Positions 1 through 11,563 are shown, counted from the stretch's first letter. The stretch is DNA of 64,000 nucleotides from Pseudomonas nabeulensis (GCF_004682045.1 NZ_QUZT01000001.1:124001-188000); one strand, 5' to 3'. Numbers and translations: made by a program. Notes: generated by a model not told the origin, from the letters alone.

Positions 1-3170
<3,170 letters not shown>

Positions 3171-3332
3171 CAACTGATCTCCACGATATGGAAGCTGAAC
3201 AGTACACACTGGACGCTGGCCTAGGCTTGGACATTGATGATTTGGTCAATGTTCACGCCCATTCGCCAGGCACACCCGCCAATGCGATAGTCGGGATTCT
3301 GTATGAGTCGTCTGACAGACAAACGCTCAATT

Positions 3333-3346
3333 CATACGCCCGTTTG
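3333..3346. promoter_or_regulatory. Candidate PsrA operator upstream of fadBA
   Basis: CATAC-GCCC-GTTTG matches the published PsrA/FadR-type pattern (G/C)AAAC-N2-4-GTTT(G/C) with one arm perfect and one mismatch in the other. PsrA is the long-chain-fatty-acid-responsive TetR repressor known to control fadBA in P. aeruginosa. Another CAAAC half-site lies at 3320-3324. The position, about 163 bp before the fadB start, suits an operator, but binding is inferred from motif likeness only. Confidence 0.45.
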
Positions 3347-3504
3347 ATTTGGGTATGCCACCTTCATCCAATTCCGGACAATTGTCAATCGCTCAAAAAG
3401 ACTAGGAAAAACGCGACTTTCCAGTCATTTCAGAACCCCGACCATAAGCCCGCACTTCGTCAATATTCAATTATTCACGAAATCAATAATGGAAAAGTTA
3501 TGGG

Positions 3505-3643
3505 AAAAGGCTGTACATAGCGCGATATGCGGCTAGGCTAGCCGCAACGCAAAACGCGCCTGGATGAACATCCGACGCGGGGAACCACAGATTTACCGGC
3601 CTGCCTGGCCAACTCCAGCCCGATGATGATGTCGGGCTTTTTA
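3505..3643 (+). ncRNA. Candidate small RNA with three hairpins and intrinsic terminator
   Basis: Between the divergent fadB and the next gene there is a + strand intrinsic terminator at 3617-3643 (AGCCCGA/TCGGGCT stem, then TTTTT) with no + strand protein gene before it. Upstream sit a perfect 7-bp hairpin at 3529-3545 (GCGGCTA-GGC-TAGCCGC), and a second at about 3556-3577 (GGAT-GAAC-ATCC inside GCG/CGC). The unpaired AACGCAAAA linker between them resembles an accessible seed or Hfq region. The 5' end is not fixed; I see no clean sigma70 promoter, so a RpoS or other sigma promoter is possible. I cannot assign it to a known sRNA family. Confidence 0.4.
3617..3643 (+). terminator. Intrinsic terminator of the candidate sRNA
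   Basis: Seven-base-pair GC-rich stem AGCCCGA/TCGGGCT with an 8-nt loop, followed directly by a five-T run. It works only on the + strand; the minus strand copy has no U-tract, so it does not serve the minus-strand gene ending at 3671. Confidence 0.7.
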
Positions 3644-3670
3644 TTGCGTTGCGTTTCTACAGGGGCGGGG

Positions 3671-4108
3671 TCAGGCCAGGGCCTTGAGCAACGCATCAAT
3701 GTCTTTCAGGACGCTCACCTCGCCCTTCTCGCCCCAGTACAGGGCGATCATCTGCTTGTCAGCCTCGATCTTGTAGACGTTGTCCGGCAGCGTCGCAAAA
3801 TACGGCAACAACTTCTCATCGACGCACACTTCGCGCCATTGATTGACCCACACACCCGGTTCCAACTGCCAATAACTCCAGAGCGCCGGCGTGCTGCCGC
3901 GCCGTGGCCGACAGTACTGCGCACACGGGCTCGGCGGCTCTTGCTTCAGCCAATGCGGCCACTCCTGAGGCGCCAATTGCATGGCCAGGCCGATGCGGCG
4001 CGCCTCCATTCGCAGGGCCATGCGCCCACTCTGATGACGCGACGGACGCAGCCATGCCAAAGGGCTCAGAACCACCACAAGGATTGACACCACTATCCAG
4101 ACCGTCAT
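3671..4108 (-). CDS. Hypothetical membrane-anchored protein
   Basis: 145 residues. An N-terminal hydrophobic segment (residues about 3-19, VWIVVSILVVVLSPLAWL) is followed by a basic stretch and a soluble domain rich in Trp and Tyr, so it is probably a single-pass inner-membrane protein with its bulk in one compartment. GGGAG lies 8 nt before the ATG. The gene is conserved next to fadBA and usp in pseudomonads as I recall the neighbourhood; I cannot name a characterised homologue. It is divergent from the universal stress protein gene and shares a 105-bp promoter region with it. Confidence 0.8.
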   Translation of the reverse strand: MTVWIVVSILVVVLSPLAWLRPSRHQSGRMALRMEARRIGLAMQLAPQEWPHWLKQEPPSPCAQYCRPRRGSTPALWSYWQLEPGVWVNQWREVCVDEKLLPYFATLPDNVYKIEADKQMIALYWGEKGEVSVLKDIDALLKALA

Positions 4109-4140
4109 ATGTGTACTCCCGAATTTCTAAATGAGCGGAT

Positions 4141-4181
4141 TTGACCTGACGCAACCCCATCCGCTTGAAAGCAGCCATACT
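4141..4181 (+). promoter_or_regulatory. Probable Anr/FNR-dependent promoter of the usp gene
   Basis: TTGAC-CTGA-CGCAA at 4141-4154 matches the Anr/FNR site TTGAY-N4-RTCAA at 8 of 10 positions. A -10-like CATACT lies at 4176-4181. With the start point about 7 nt beyond the -10, the box is centred near -41, the standard class II position. Several Pseudomonas usp genes are known Anr targets, which fits oxygen-limitation control here. Confidence 0.5.
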
Positions 4182-4213
4182 GAAGTTATTGCAGTCCCCT
4201 GGAGGAACGCCTC

Positions 4214-4657
4214 ATGCCCTACGAACATATCCTGGTCGCTGTCGATTTGACCGAAGAGTGCGATCCCGTGATCAAGCGCGCACAGGAATCGGCACTGGCC
4301 AATGGCGCCGTATTGTCGCTGGTGCATATCGTCGAGCCCATGGCCATGGCTTTTGGCGGTGATGTGCCGATGGACCTTTCCCAGTTGCAGCAACAACAAT
4401 TTGACCAGGCCAAGGAGCGCCTGGACCGTTTGATCCTCAAATACCCGCATTTGAAAAAGGAAGACTGCCACCTCACCTACGGCCAACCGCGCCAGGAAAT
4501 CCACCATCTGGCCAAGGAAAAGGGTTGTGACCTGATTGTGGTCGGCAGCCACGGTCGTCACGGTTTGGCGTTATTGCTGGGTTCTACCGCCAATGACGTG
4601 CTGCACGGTGCGCCGTGTGATGTGCTGGCCGTAAGACTGGTCAAAGCCCCTTCTTAA
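4214..4657 (+). CDS. Universal stress protein, UspA family
   Basis: 147-residue single-domain Usp protein. It starts MPYEHILVAVDLTEE, the typical first strand with a nucleotide-contacting Asp. It ends with GSHGRHGLALLLGSTANDVLHGAPCDVLAVR, which carries the G-x2-G-x9-G(S/T) ATP-binding pattern. GGAGGAACGCC supplies the ribosome-binding site. Such proteins act in the cytoplasm in survival under oxygen limitation, stationary phase or stress, usually as dimers. It is monocistronic: an Anr-like promoter precedes it, and a REPIN and a strong bidirectional terminator follow. Confidence 0.95.
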   Translation: MPYEHILVAVDLTEECDPVIKRAQESALANGAVLSLVHIVEPMAMAFGGDVPMDLSQLQQQQFDQAKERLDRLILKYPHLKKEDCHLTYGQPRQEIHHLAKEKGCDLIVVGSHGRHGLALLLGSTANDVLHGAPCDVLAVRLVKAPS

Positions 4658-4671
4658 ATCAATGAAGGTCA

Positions 4672-4765
4672 AATGTGGGAGGGGGCTTGCCCCCGATGGC
4701 GGAGTGTCAGTCACCAGATGTATCAACTGACAGACTGCTATCGGGGGCAAGCCCCCTCCCACATT
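4672..4765. repeat. REPIN, canonical arms
   Basis: Two inverted REP units AATGTGGGAGGGGG-CTTG-CCCCCGAT and its complement enclose about 42 bp. It lies between the convergent usp and uup genes. Each arm can also form its own GGGGGC/GCCCCC hairpin. Confidence 0.95.
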
Positions 4766-4784
4766 CAAACTGCATTCTCATATG

Positions 4785-4822
4785 AAAAACCCGGTGCTCA
4801 TCAGATGAGCACCGGGTTTTTT
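4785..4822. terminator. Bidirectional intrinsic terminator between usp and uup
   Basis: Perfect 12-bp stem CCCGGTGCTCAT/ATGAGCACCGGG with a CAG loop, flanked by AAAAA on the left and TTTTTT on the right. It therefore terminates both usp (+) and uup (-). Confidence 0.92.
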
Positions 4823-4838
4823 AATGCTGGAAAATCAC

Positions 4839-6758
4839 TCAGGCATCCAACTCAGCCCAACGCTCAACCAGTACTTCCAGTTCCTGGTTCAACGTCTCCA
4901 GCGAAGCAATGACCTTGGCGGTTTCAGCCGCCGGACGCAGGTAGAACCCACCGTCAGCCATTTCCGCTTCTACCGCGGCAATCTGCTGCTCCTTGGCGTC
5001 GATATCACCCGGCAAGGCTTCCAGCTCACGCTGCAGCTTGTAGCTAAGCTTCTTCTTGCCGGCCGGCGCGGCTTCCTGGGCAGGCGCAGCAGTGGCCACC
5101 GGAGTCACCACCGCAGAATTCAAGTCGGCCTTGCCGGACTTGCTCTCGGTCACGCCCAGCAGGCGCGGCGAGCCGCCCTGGCGCAGCCAGTCCTGATAAC
5201 CACCGACGTATTCACGCACCTTGCCTTCGCCTTCGAAGACCAGCGTACTGGTGACCACGTTGTCGAGGAATGCCCGGTCGTGGCTGACCATCAGCACGGT
5301 GCCGTTGAAAGTCAGCAGCACTTCTTCCAGCAGTTCGAGTGTTTCCACGTCGAGGTCGTTGGTCGGTTCGTCGAGTACCAGCAGGTTGGCCGGCTTGCTG
5401 AACAGCTTGGCCAACAGCAGGCGCGCACGCTCGCCACCGGACAAGGCTTTCACCGGAGTACGTGCACGCTGCGGGCTGAACAGGAAGTCGCCCAGGTAGC
5501 TGAGCACGTGGCGGCTCTGGCCGTCGATGTCGATAAAGTCGCGGCCTTCGGCCACGTTGTCGATCACGGTTTTTTCCAGGTCCAACTGGTGGCGCAACTG
5601 GTCGAAGTAGGCCACGTCGATCTTGGTGCCCTCCTCCACCTTGCCGCTGGTGGGTTGCAGGCCACTGAGCATCAATTTGAGCAAGGTGGTCTTGCCGGTG
5701 CCGTTGGCGCCGAGCAGGCCGATACGATCGCCGCGCTGCAGGACCATGGAGAAGTCCTTGATCAGGAACGGACCGTCCGGGTGATGGAAGCTGACGTTTT
5801 CCAGCACCATCACTTGCTTGCCCGACTTCTCGGCGGTGTCCAGCTGGATATTCGCCTTGCCGGTGCGCTCGCGGCGTTCGCTGCGCTCAACGCGCAGGGC
5901 CTTGAGGGCACGCACGCGGCCTTCGTTACGGGTGCGACGGGCCTTGATGCCCTGGCGGATCCAGACCTCTTCCTGGGCCAGCTTTTTGTCGAACAGGGCG
6001 TTGGCGGTTTCTTCGGCCGCCAGCGCAGCTTCCTTGTGCACGAGGAAGCTGGCGTAGTCGCCGTTCCAGTCGATCAGGCCGCCACGGTCCAGTTCAAGGA
6101 TGCGCGTGGCCAGGCTTTGCAGGAAGGCACGGTCGTGCGTGATGAACAGCACGGCGCCCTGGAAATCCTTGATGGCTTCTTCCAGCCAGGCAATGGCACC
6201 GATGTCCAGGTGGTTGGTCGGTTCGTCGAGCAGCAGCAAATCCGGCTCGGACACCAGGGCCTGGGCCAGCAGCACGCGACGACGCCAGCCACCGGACAAC
6301 TCGGCGAGGGTCTTGTCGGCCGGCAGTTGCAGGCGGCTCAGGGTGCTGTCTACCAGTTGCTGCAAGCGCCAGCCGTCACGGGCTTCGAGGGCCTGCTGCA
6401 CGTGCATCAGCTTGTCCAGATCGGCTTCGGTGACGCAGTTCTGCGCCAGGTGATGGTATTCGGCGAGCAAGGCGCCCACGCCATCGAGGCCTTCGGCAAC
6501 CACGTCGAACACTGTCCGTCCGTCGGCCACCGGCAATTCTTGCGGCAATTCGCCGATCTTGAGGCCCGGGGCACGCCACACAGAGCCGTCATCGGGCTTC
6601 TGGTCGCCTTTAACCAGCTTCATCATGCTGGACTTGCCGGTGCCGTTGCGGCCGATGATGCACACCCGCTCACCACGGGCGATCTGCCAGGACACCTTGT
6701 CCAACAACGGCATAGCGCCGATAGCAAGGGACACATCGCTGAATTTGAGCAGGGTCAT
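4839..6758 (-). CDS. uup: ABC-F family ATPase Uup
   Basis: 639-residue soluble ABC-F protein with two ATPase domains and no membrane segments. Domain 1 has Walker A GRNGTGKSS (36-44), signature LSGGWRRR and Walker B LLLLDEPTNHLD. Domain 2 has GANGTGKTT, LSGGERARL and LLVLDEPTNDLD. A linker of about 80 residues and a basic, coiled-coil C-terminal domain (KKKLSYKLQRELEALPGDI onward) identify Uup rather than EttA, YbiT or YheS. Uup binds ribosomes or branched DNA and affects transposon excision in E. coli. The start at 6758 follows GGAGAAGCGT; an in-frame start 27 bp upstream lacks a ribosome-binding site. Confidence 0.93.
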   Translation of the reverse strand: MTLLKFSDVSLAIGAMPLLDKVSWQIARGERVCIIGRNGTGKSSMMKLVKGDQKPDDGSVWRAPGLKIGELPQELPVADGRTVFDVVAEGLDGVGALLAEYHHLAQNCVTEADLDKLMHVQQALEARDGWRLQQLVDSTLSRLQLPADKTLAELSGGWRRRVLLAQALVSEPDLLLLDEPTNHLDIGAIAWLEEAIKDFQGAVLFITHDRAFLQSLATRILELDRGGLIDWNGDYASFLVHKEAALAAEETANALFDKKLAQEEVWIRQGIKARRTRNEGRVRALKALRVERSERRERTGKANIQLDTAEKSGKQVMVLENVSFHHPDGPFLIKDFSMVLQRGDRIGLLGANGTGKTTLLKLMLSGLQPTSGKVEEGTKIDVAYFDQLRHQLDLEKTVIDNVAEGRDFIDIDGQSRHVLSYLGDFLFSPQRARTPVKALSGGERARLLLAKLFSKPANLLVLDEPTNDLDVETLELLEEVLLTFNGTVLMVSHDRAFLDNVVTSTLVFEGEGKVREYVGGYQDWLRQGGSPRLLGVTESKSGKADLNSAVVTPVATAAPAQEAAPAGKKKLSYKLQRELEALPGDIDAKEQQIAAVEAEMADGGFYLRPAAETAKVIASLETLNQELEVLVERWAELDA

Positions 6759-6824
6759 ACGCTTCTCCAAAAACTGGGCGCGCATTCTACCTGAGTTGAG
6801 GGTGGGATGCGGCCAGCATTTTCG

Positions 6825-6843
6825 CTACAGACATGTTCTGTAG
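6825..6843. promoter_or_regulatory. Palindrome in the uup/slt divergent promoter region
   Basis: CTACAG-ACATGTT-CTGTAG: perfect 6-bp arms around a nearly symmetric ACATGT core. It lies 67 bp before uup and 129 bp before slt, as expected of an operator for a dimeric repressor. It is not the LexA consensus, since the CTG and CAG halves are in the reverse order. The cognate regulator is unknown. Confidence 0.35.
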
Positions 6844-6971
6844 GACATTTCCGTCGAACCTGAACGAACCGGCCGGCAAAGCTTTCGTAGGTGTCGGGCA
6901 AAAGGCTAAGCTAGGGACAATCAGTGTCGGCAGTGCCGGCGCTCTTCGTGATTTCTCTGCACGGACGTCTC

Positions 6972-8900
6972 ATGCGCAGCCGCCTTTTCAACTTTTTATC
7001 TTGTCTGCTTCTTTCCGCCACTGCCGCTCAATCCGCCCAGGCCGTGGACCTCACCACCCAACGCCAGTATTACGATGAAGCCAAGCGCGCCCTGGCCAAA
7101 GGCGACAGCGGCCCGTACATGCAATACAGCCAGGCCCTGGCCGATTATCCGCTGACGCCGTACCTGGCCTACGACGAGCTGACTGCACGCCTGAAAACCG
7201 CGAGCAACCAGGAAATCGAACAATTCCTCGCCAAAAACGGCGACCTGCCCCAGGCCAACTGGATGAAGCTACGCTGGTTGCGCTGGCTGGCCGACCGTGG
7301 CGACTGGCAGACCTTTGAAAAGTACTACGACGCCAAGCTCAATTTCGTCGAGCTCGACTGCCTGCATGGCCAGTACCAGCTCACCCATAATCTGAAAGCC
7401 GAAGGCTACAAGACCACCGAAAAACTCTGGATGACCGGTAAATCCCAACCGGCCGCCTGTGATGCCACCTTTGGCCAGTGGGCCGCCGATGGCCAACTCA
7501 CCGAACAGAAAATCTGGGACCGCGCCAAACTCGCCGCCGAAGCGCGCAACTACGCGCTGGCCAACAGCCTGGTGAAAACCCTGCCCACCCTCGGCGCCCA
7601 AGGCCGCTTGATGGTGGACGTGGCGCAAAAGCCCGACATGCTCAGCGACCCATCGCGCTTCCTGCCGGCCAACGAGGCCATGTCCGACGCCGTAGGCCTG
7701 GGCCTGCGCCGCCTCGCGCGTCAGGACCCGGAGAAGGCCATGGCCTTGCTCGATGGCTACGCCAGCAGCATGCACTTCTCCCGTGACGAAAAAGTGTCGA
7801 TCGCCCGGGAAATCGGCCTGACCCTGGCCCGTCGCTATGACCCGCGCGCCTTGGACGTGATGACCCAATACGACCCAGAGCTGCGAGACAACACCGTCTC
7901 CGAATGGCGCCTGCGCCTGCTATTGCGCCTGGCCCGCTGGGAAGATGCCTACCAGCTTACCCGCAAGCTCCCACAAGACCTGGCGACCACCAATCGCTGG
8001 CGCTACTGGCAGGCGCGCAGCCTGGAGCTGGCCGAACCGAAGAACCCACAGGCCCTTGTGCTGTACAAGAACGTGGCCAAGGAGCGGGATTTCTACGGTT
8101 TCCTGGCGGCTGACCGCTCCAAGTCGCCTTACCAGTTGACCAACAAGCCGCTGGTGATGAGCCAGGCGTTGATCAACAAAGTGCGCAACACCCCCGGCGT
8201 ACGCCGCGCGCTGGAGTTCTACGCCCGTGGCCAGATCGTCGATGGCCGTCGTGAGTGGTACCACGTCAGCCGCCACTTCAACCGCGATGAGATGGTCGCC
8301 CAGGCCAAACTGGCCTACGACATGAAGTGGTACTTCCCGGCAATTCGCACCATCAGCCAGGCGCAATACTGGGATGACCTGAATATCCGCTTCCCGATGG
8401 CCCACCGCGACACCCTGGTGCGTGAAGCCAAGGTGCGTGGCCTGCACTCCAGTTGGGTGTTCGCCATCACCCGTCAGGAAAGTGCGTTTATGGACGACGC
8501 CCGCTCCGGCGTCGGCGCCAGCGGCCTGATGCAACTGATGCCCGGCACCGCCAAGGAAACCGCACGCAAATTCAGCATTCCGCTGGCCTCCCCGGCCCAG
8601 GTGCTGGACCCGGATAAAAACATCCAGCTCGGCGCCGCATACCTGAGCCAGGTCCACAGCCAGTTCAACGGCAATCGTGTGCTCGCCTCCGCCGCCTACA
8701 ACGCCGGCCCAGGCCGCGTGCGCCAATGGTTGCGCGGTGCGGACCACCTGAGCTTCGATGTGTGGGTGGAAAGCATTCCGTTTGACGAAACCCGCCAGTA
8801 CGTACAGAACGTGCTGTCTTATTCGGTGATCTACGGGCAGAAGCTCAACTCACCGCAGCCGCTGGTAGATTGGCATGAGCGGTATTTTGATGATCAGTAA
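6972..8900 (+). CDS. slt: Soluble lytic murein transglycosylase Slt
   Basis: Periplasmic lytic transglycosylase that cleaves the MurNAc-GlcNAc bond of peptidoglycan with 1,6-anhydroMurNAc formation. The 642 residues match Slt70. A signal peptide (MRSRLFNFLSCLLLSATAAQSAQA) is followed by the long alpha-helical superhelix (U and L domains). The C-terminal SLT domain has catalytic Glu503 in RQESAF, then SGVGASGLMQLMPGTA and AAYNAGPGRVRQW. The ATG at 6972 is preferred because it begins the signal peptide; an in-frame start 48 bp upstream would bury it. A strong terminator follows. Confidence 0.96.
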   Translation: MRSRLFNFLSCLLLSATAAQSAQAVDLTTQRQYYDEAKRALAKGDSGPYMQYSQALADYPLTPYLAYDELTARLKTASNQEIEQFLAKNGDLPQANWMKLRWLRWLADRGDWQTFEKYYDAKLNFVELDCLHGQYQLTHNLKAEGYKTTEKLWMTGKSQPAACDATFGQWAADGQLTEQKIWDRAKLAAEARNYALANSLVKTLPTLGAQGRLMVDVAQKPDMLSDPSRFLPANEAMSDAVGLGLRRLARQDPEKAMALLDGYASSMHFSRDEKVSIAREIGLTLARRYDPRALDVMTQYDPELRDNTVSEWRLRLLLRLARWEDAYQLTRKLPQDLATTNRWRYWQARSLELAEPKNPQALVLYKNVAKERDFYGFLAADRSKSPYQLTNKPLVMSQALINKVRNTPGVRRALEFYARGQIVDGRREWYHVSRHFNRDEMVAQAKLAYDMKWYFPAIRTISQAQYWDDLNIRFPMAHRDTLVREAKVRGLHSSWVFAITRQESAFMDDARSGVGASGLMQLMPGTAKETARKFSIPLASPAQVLDPDKNIQLGAAYLSQVHSQFNGNRVLASAAYNAGPGRVRQWLRGADHLSFDVWVESIPFDETRQYVQNVLSYSVIYGQKLNSPQPLVDWHERYFDDQ

Positions 8901-8918
8901 GGCGTGACGCTTAAATGA

Positions 8919-8952
8919 AAATGCCCGCATTGAGAAATGCGGGCATTTTTTA
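8919..8952. terminator. Bidirectional intrinsic terminator between slt and fic
   Basis: ATGCCCGCATT/AATGCGGGCAT stem at 8921-8945 with a short GAGA loop, an A-rich left flank and a TTTTTT right flank. It lies between the convergent slt and Fic genes; the minus-strand Fic stop codon falls at the edge. Confidence 0.88.
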
Positions 8953-9732
8953 TGGCGCCGCTGGACGCTCACTTTGCACAGCCTCAGCCAGCGCCTGGCT
9001 CAGAGCCTGTAGCATGAACTCGACGAAAGGTGTCGCTTCTGCCTGTCGATCGGCATCTGACAGCGCGGCGTAGTAGGCATCCTGCTGTTCCCGTATCACC
9101 GCCTCTACCGGAAGGTACGCCAGTACGGGGCGCCATTCGCTGAGGATCAGGGTTTGCCAGAGCCGCCCCATCCGCCCGTTACCATCGGCGAAAGGATGGA
9201 TAAACTCGAACTCGTAATGGAATACGCAACTAGCGATCAACGGGTGCCAGTCCGAACCCGACAGCCATTGCAGTAAGTCGTCCACCAGATGTGTCACTCG
9301 GCTCGCGGGCAAAGCCATATGCACCAGTTGTTCGCCCCGGTAGATACCAACCCCAGACTGACGAAATTGTCCTGCATCGTCGATCAATCCATACATCAGC
9401 AGTTCATGTGCTTGCAGTAGAGCGACACGCTCACTCGGACGCCATTGCGGCATGGCCTCGTACGCTGCAAATGCATTACGCACCTCCTGGATTTCCCGAG
9501 GCAGGCCCAATACTCGCTTTCCCTCCAGAACAGCGGTCACCTGTTCGACGCTGAGGGTATTGTTCTCAATAGCCAAGGAGGCCTGAATGGTGCGGATTCG
9601 GTTGCCACGCCGCAACTGAGGCGTTTGGCGATTATCGCCGGCCACTGATAGTTGACCGATCTGCTCACTGATATCGGCAACCAGCGCCAGCATCTTGGTG
9701 GTCAAGGTCAACGGAGGTTGATAGCGGCTCAT
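8950..9732 (-). CDS. Fic family protein with N-terminal inhibitory helix (class II)
   Basis: 260-residue Fic-domain enzyme, probably an AMP-transferase acting on a protein target. The catalytic motif HPFADGNGRMGR is intact (His179 to Arg190). An inhibitory motif of the (S/T)xxxE(G/N) type, SLAIEN, lies at residues 52-57, N-terminal to the Fic core. The inhibitory Glu56 would block ATP gamma-phosphate placement, so the enzyme should be auto-inhibited and need no separate antitoxin. A C-terminal helical tail follows. The start is uncertain: ATG at 9732 or TTG at 9753, neither with a strong ribosome-binding site. Confidence 0.9.
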   Translation of the reverse strand: MSRYQPPLTLTTKMLALVADISEQIGQLSVAGDNRQTPQLRRGNRIRTIQASLAIENNTLSVEQVTAVLEGKRVLGLPREIQEVRNAFAAYEAMPQWRPSERVALLQAHELLMYGLIDDAGQFRQSGVGIYRGEQLVHMALPASRVTHLVDDLLQWLSGSDWHPLIASCVFHYEFEFIHPFADGNGRMGRLWQTLILSEWRPVLAYLPVEAVIREQQDAYYAALSDADRQAEATPFVEFMLQALSQALAEAVQSERPAAP

Positions 9733-9796
9733 GTCCTCATCCAGTTCAATCAACGAAAGGCCCTATGATGCCCTAAGGGCTCGACGCTGCGCAGCT

Positions 9797-11563
9797 TCAA
9801 TCAGCTTGCGCCCCATCACTGAACTGCAACGCCGCCAACCGCGCATACAGCGGATTGCTCGCAATCAACTGCTGATGCGTGCCCACCGCCACCAACTTGC
9901 CCTGGTCCATCACCGCAATGCGGTCGGCGTTCTTCACGGTCGCCAGTCGATGGGCGATGACCAGCGTGGTGCGGCCTTGCATCAGTTGCGGCAAGGCTTG
10001 CTGGATCAGGTGTTCACTCTGGGCATCCAAAGCGCTGGTGGCCTCGTCCAGCAGCAGGATCGGCGCATCCACCAGCAAGGCGCGGGCGATGGCCAGGCGT
10101 TGGCGCTGGCCGCCGGAGAGGCCCATGCCGCCGTCGCCGAGGTGGGTCTGGTAGCCGTTGGGCATTTGCAGGATGAAATCGTGGGCGTGAGCGATGCGGG
10201 CGGCGGCTTCGACTTGCGCGGTGGTCGCCGTCGGGTTGCCGTAGCGGATGTTTTCCTCGACGCTGCCGAAGAACAACGCCGGGCTTTGGGAAACCAGCGC
10301 GAAGTGTCGGCGCAGGTCCATGGGATCCAGGTCGGTCAGCGGATGGCCTTCGAGCAGGATGCGGCCGTGCTGTGGGTCGTAGAAGCGCAGCAACAAGTCG
10401 AAGATCGTCGACTTACCGGCACCGGAAGGGCCGACCAACGCCAGGGTTTCACCGGGATTGATCGTCAGGTTCAAGCCATCGATGGCGTAGCTGTCGGGCC
10501 GTGACGGGTAGGAAAAACGCACATCCTGCAATTCCATGCGACCGCTGACGCGCTCGGGCAATTGAACGGTTCCCGCAGCGGGCGCCTTGATCTCGTTGCT
10601 CGACTGCAACAACTCGCCAATACGCTCAGCCGCACCGGCGGCACGCTGCAACTCGCCAAGCACTTCGCTCAGGGTGCCGACGGCGCTGCCGACGATCAGG
10701 CTGTAGAACACGAACGCCGCCAGTTCACCACCGGAAATGCGCCCGCCGATCACGTCCATGCCGCCGACCCACAACATCACACCGACGGCGCCCAGCACCA
10801 GCATGATCACCAGGGTAATCAGCCAGGCACGCTGGACGATGCGTTTGCGCGCGGTCGTGAAGGCCTCTTCCACGGTCACGGCGAAGCGCTGTTCGTCCTG
10901 AACCTGGTGGTTATAGGCCTGAACGGTCTTGATCTGCCCGAGGGTCTCGGACACGTAGCTGCCTACATCGGCAATCCGATCCTGGCTCTGGCGCGACAGG
11001 CTGCGCACGCGACGCCCGAAGATCAGGATCGGCGCCAGCACCAGCGGCAGCGCCACCACCACAATGCTGGTGAGCTTAGGATTGGTGACAAATAGCAACA
11101 CGATCCCGCCCAACACCATCAAGGCATTGCGCAGGAACAGCGACAGCGAAGAACCGATCACCGATTGCAGCAACGTGGTGTCGGTGGTCAGCCGTGATTG
11201 GATTTCGGAACTGCGGTTGTTCTCGTAGAAACCGGGGTGCAGGTAGATCAGGTGGTTGAATACCTGGCGCCGGATGTCGGCCACCACCCGCTCACCGATC
11301 CACGACACCAGGTAAAACCGTGCAAAGGTGCCCACGGCCAGGCCCAGCACCAGCAACATGAACAGGCCGATGGACTGGTTAAGCAGGTGCGGCGATTGGG
11401 TCATGAACCCCTGGTCCACCAAAAGGCGTATGCCCTGCCCCATGGACAAGGTGATGCCTGCGGTCACGACCAGCGCCAGCAAGGCGCCCAGCGCCTGCCA
11501 ACGGTAGGGCGCAATAAAGCGGCTGGCCAGGCGAATCGCACGACGTTGGCGGACTGAGAACAT
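9797..11563 (-). CDS. ABC exporter, fused permease/ATPase (MsbA-like half transporter)
   Basis: 588-residue type IV ABC half-transporter expected to work as a homodimer in the inner membrane. Six transmembrane helices span residues about 15-300. The nucleotide-binding domain has Walker A GPSGAGKST, signature LSGGQRQR, Walker B ILLLDEATSALD and the H-loop VIAHRLATV. The protein resembles the MsbA/LmrA group but is a second paralogue rather than the essential lipid A flippase, which normally sits with waaA or lpxK genes; no such neighbours occur here. The substrate is unknown; a lipid or drug is most likely. Confidence 0.9.
   Translation of the reverse strand: MFSVRQRRAIRLASRFIAPYRWQALGALLALVVTAGITLSMGQGIRLLVDQGFMTQSPHLLNQSIGLFMLLVLGLAVGTFARFYLVSWIGERVVADIRRQVFNHLIYLHPGFYENNRSSEIQSRLTTDTTLLQSVIGSSLSLFLRNALMVLGGIVLLFVTNPKLTSIVVVALPLVLAPILIFGRRVRSLSRQSQDRIADVGSYVSETLGQIKTVQAYNHQVQDEQRFAVTVEEAFTTARKRIVQRAWLITLVIMLVLGAVGVMLWVGGMDVIGGRISGGELAAFVFYSLIVGSAVGTLSEVLGELQRAAGAAERIGELLQSSNEIKAPAAGTVQLPERVSGRMELQDVRFSYPSRPDSYAIDGLNLTINPGETLALVGPSGAGKSTIFDLLLRFYDPQHGRILLEGHPLTDLDPMDLRRHFALVSQSPALFFGSVEENIRYGNPTATTAQVEAAARIAHAHDFILQMPNGYQTHLGDGGMGLSGGQRQRLAIARALLVDAPILLLDEATSALDAQSEHLIQQALPQLMQGRTTLVIAHRLATVKNADRIAVMDQGKLVAVGTHQQLIASNPLYARLAALQFSDGAQAD

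Noticed and set aside
3188..3520. 110-codon + strand frame in the fadB upstream region
   Set aside because: It starts inside the fadB ribosome-binding region on the opposite strand, has no ribosome-binding site or domain, and overlaps the promoter and sRNA region.
4824..6794. 656-codon + strand frame opposite uup
   Set aside because: It lacks any domain and mirrors the ABC-F protein, whose Walker and signature motifs are intact. High GC content keeps antisense frames open.
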